5,939 bases of DNA, from positions 1 through 5,939 of the forward strand of contig CATZIC010000082.1 of assembly GCA_958419945.1 (NCBI GenBank). The letters are read 5' to 3'. Under the pieces are notes generated by a model. It did not search any database. It saw only the letters and a list, made by a program, of their open reading frames with translations, and was not told the origin of the DNA. This DNA is from an uncultured Clostridia bacterium. Its GTDB lineage: Bacteria; Bacillota; Clostridia; Christensenellales; Borkfalkiaceae. Positions 5,602-5,939 of this stretch are shown here, piece by piece (position 1 is the first letter of the stretch; the number at the start of each line of letters is the position of its first letter). A program made the translations under genes and the position numbers.

Positions 5602-5939
5602 ATGAAAAAACTTATTTCATGCATTGTGGCAGTATTTGCGCTTGTTTGCGTTGCTATCGGTCTTACCGGCTGTCTTCCCACTTCCGTACACAGGCATGAC
5701 TACACTCGGACGGTAGTTAAGTCTAATTGTTCCGAAAAAGGTTTTACTATAAACGAATGTGCTTGTGGGAATACATATATGAGCGATGAAACTCCTTTCG
5801 ATCCTAACGTTCATAATTACGACGAAAGCGGCTTTTGTACACTTTGCGGTCATGAAAAAGGAACTACGGTCGGCATTGAATACGGTCTGTCGGAAGACAG
5901 AACTTATGCGGAAGTCATCGGCTACAAAGGAACAGAAAC
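5602..5939 (+). CDS. Second BspA-like LRR lipoprotein, N-terminal part
   Basis: The ATG follows AAGGAG (5586-5591) at ten bases. The frame stays open for 112 codons to the right edge, so the gene is cut by the window. It is a clear paralogue of the preceding LRR gene. It has a signal peptide with a standard lipobox, LTGC, giving Cys24 as the lipid anchor. The Gly/Ser tether of the paralogue is absent: the His/Cys module starts within six residues of the Cys. That module keeps every ligand-type residue: H30-x-H32, C43, C53-x-C55, H71, C79-x2-C82, H84. The entry segment GIEYGLSEDRTYAEVIGYKG matches the region just before the LRRs in the paralogue, so an LRR array very probably follows outside the window. 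A separate promoter and leader imply independent expression. Confidence 0.88.
   Translation, partial: MKKLISCIVAVFALVCVAIGLTGCLPTSVHRHDYTRTVVKSNCSEKGFTINECACGNTYMSDETPFDPNVHNYDESGFCTLCGHEKGTTVGIEYGLSEDRTYAEVIGYKGTE

Noticed and set aside
5617..5853. Minus-strand open frame of 78 codons
   Set aside because: It overlaps the start of the second LRR lipoprotein, whose signal peptide, lipobox and homology to the first copy are clear.

Overview
The window looks like chromosomal DNA from an AT-rich, low-GC Gram-positive bacterium, most plausibly an uncultured gut Clostridia-type Firmicute. The reasons are strong AAGGAG-type ribosome sites, consensus sigma-A promoters with 17-base spacers, G+C-rich hairpin terminators followed by T runs, and a very large BspA-type leucine-rich-repeat (LRR) lipoprotein. 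This placement is an inference from gene style; no taxonomic marker is present. Every gene found is on the + strand.

Left part (1-2048): the 3' end of an ABC-2-type exporter membrane subunit (cut by the window edge) is followed after 57 bases by a membrane protein with a HAAS/DUF1700-like N-terminal domain, an acidic linker and three tandem 54-residue two-helix repeats. Four bases later comes an AlkD-family DNA alkylation repair glycosylase. Spacing suggests one operon, and no promoter was found inside it. It ends at a hairpin terminator at 2175-2204.

Right part (2175-5939): two consecutive copies of one cassette. Each has a GGGCTGCC/GGCAGCCCC-type hairpin, a conserved block of about 85 bases, a sigma-A promoter with extended -10, a 5' leader, and a gene for a secreted lipoprotein with a His/Cys-rich module followed by BspA-like LRRs. 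The first gene (935 residues) is complete and carries 30 LRR units with two inserted islands. The second is cut by the right edge after 112 codons. Because the hairpin opening each cassette also terminates the gene before it, the lipoprotein genes are separate transcription units, not an operon.

The most interesting signals are the duplication of the whole terminator-promoter-gene unit (with a divergent leader: about 190 nt versus about 66 nt), near-identical stretches inside the LRR gene that point to internal recombination, the conserved His/Cys module of unknown function, and the three-fold repeat membrane protein. There is no RNA gene, CRISPR array, transposase or integrase that I can support.
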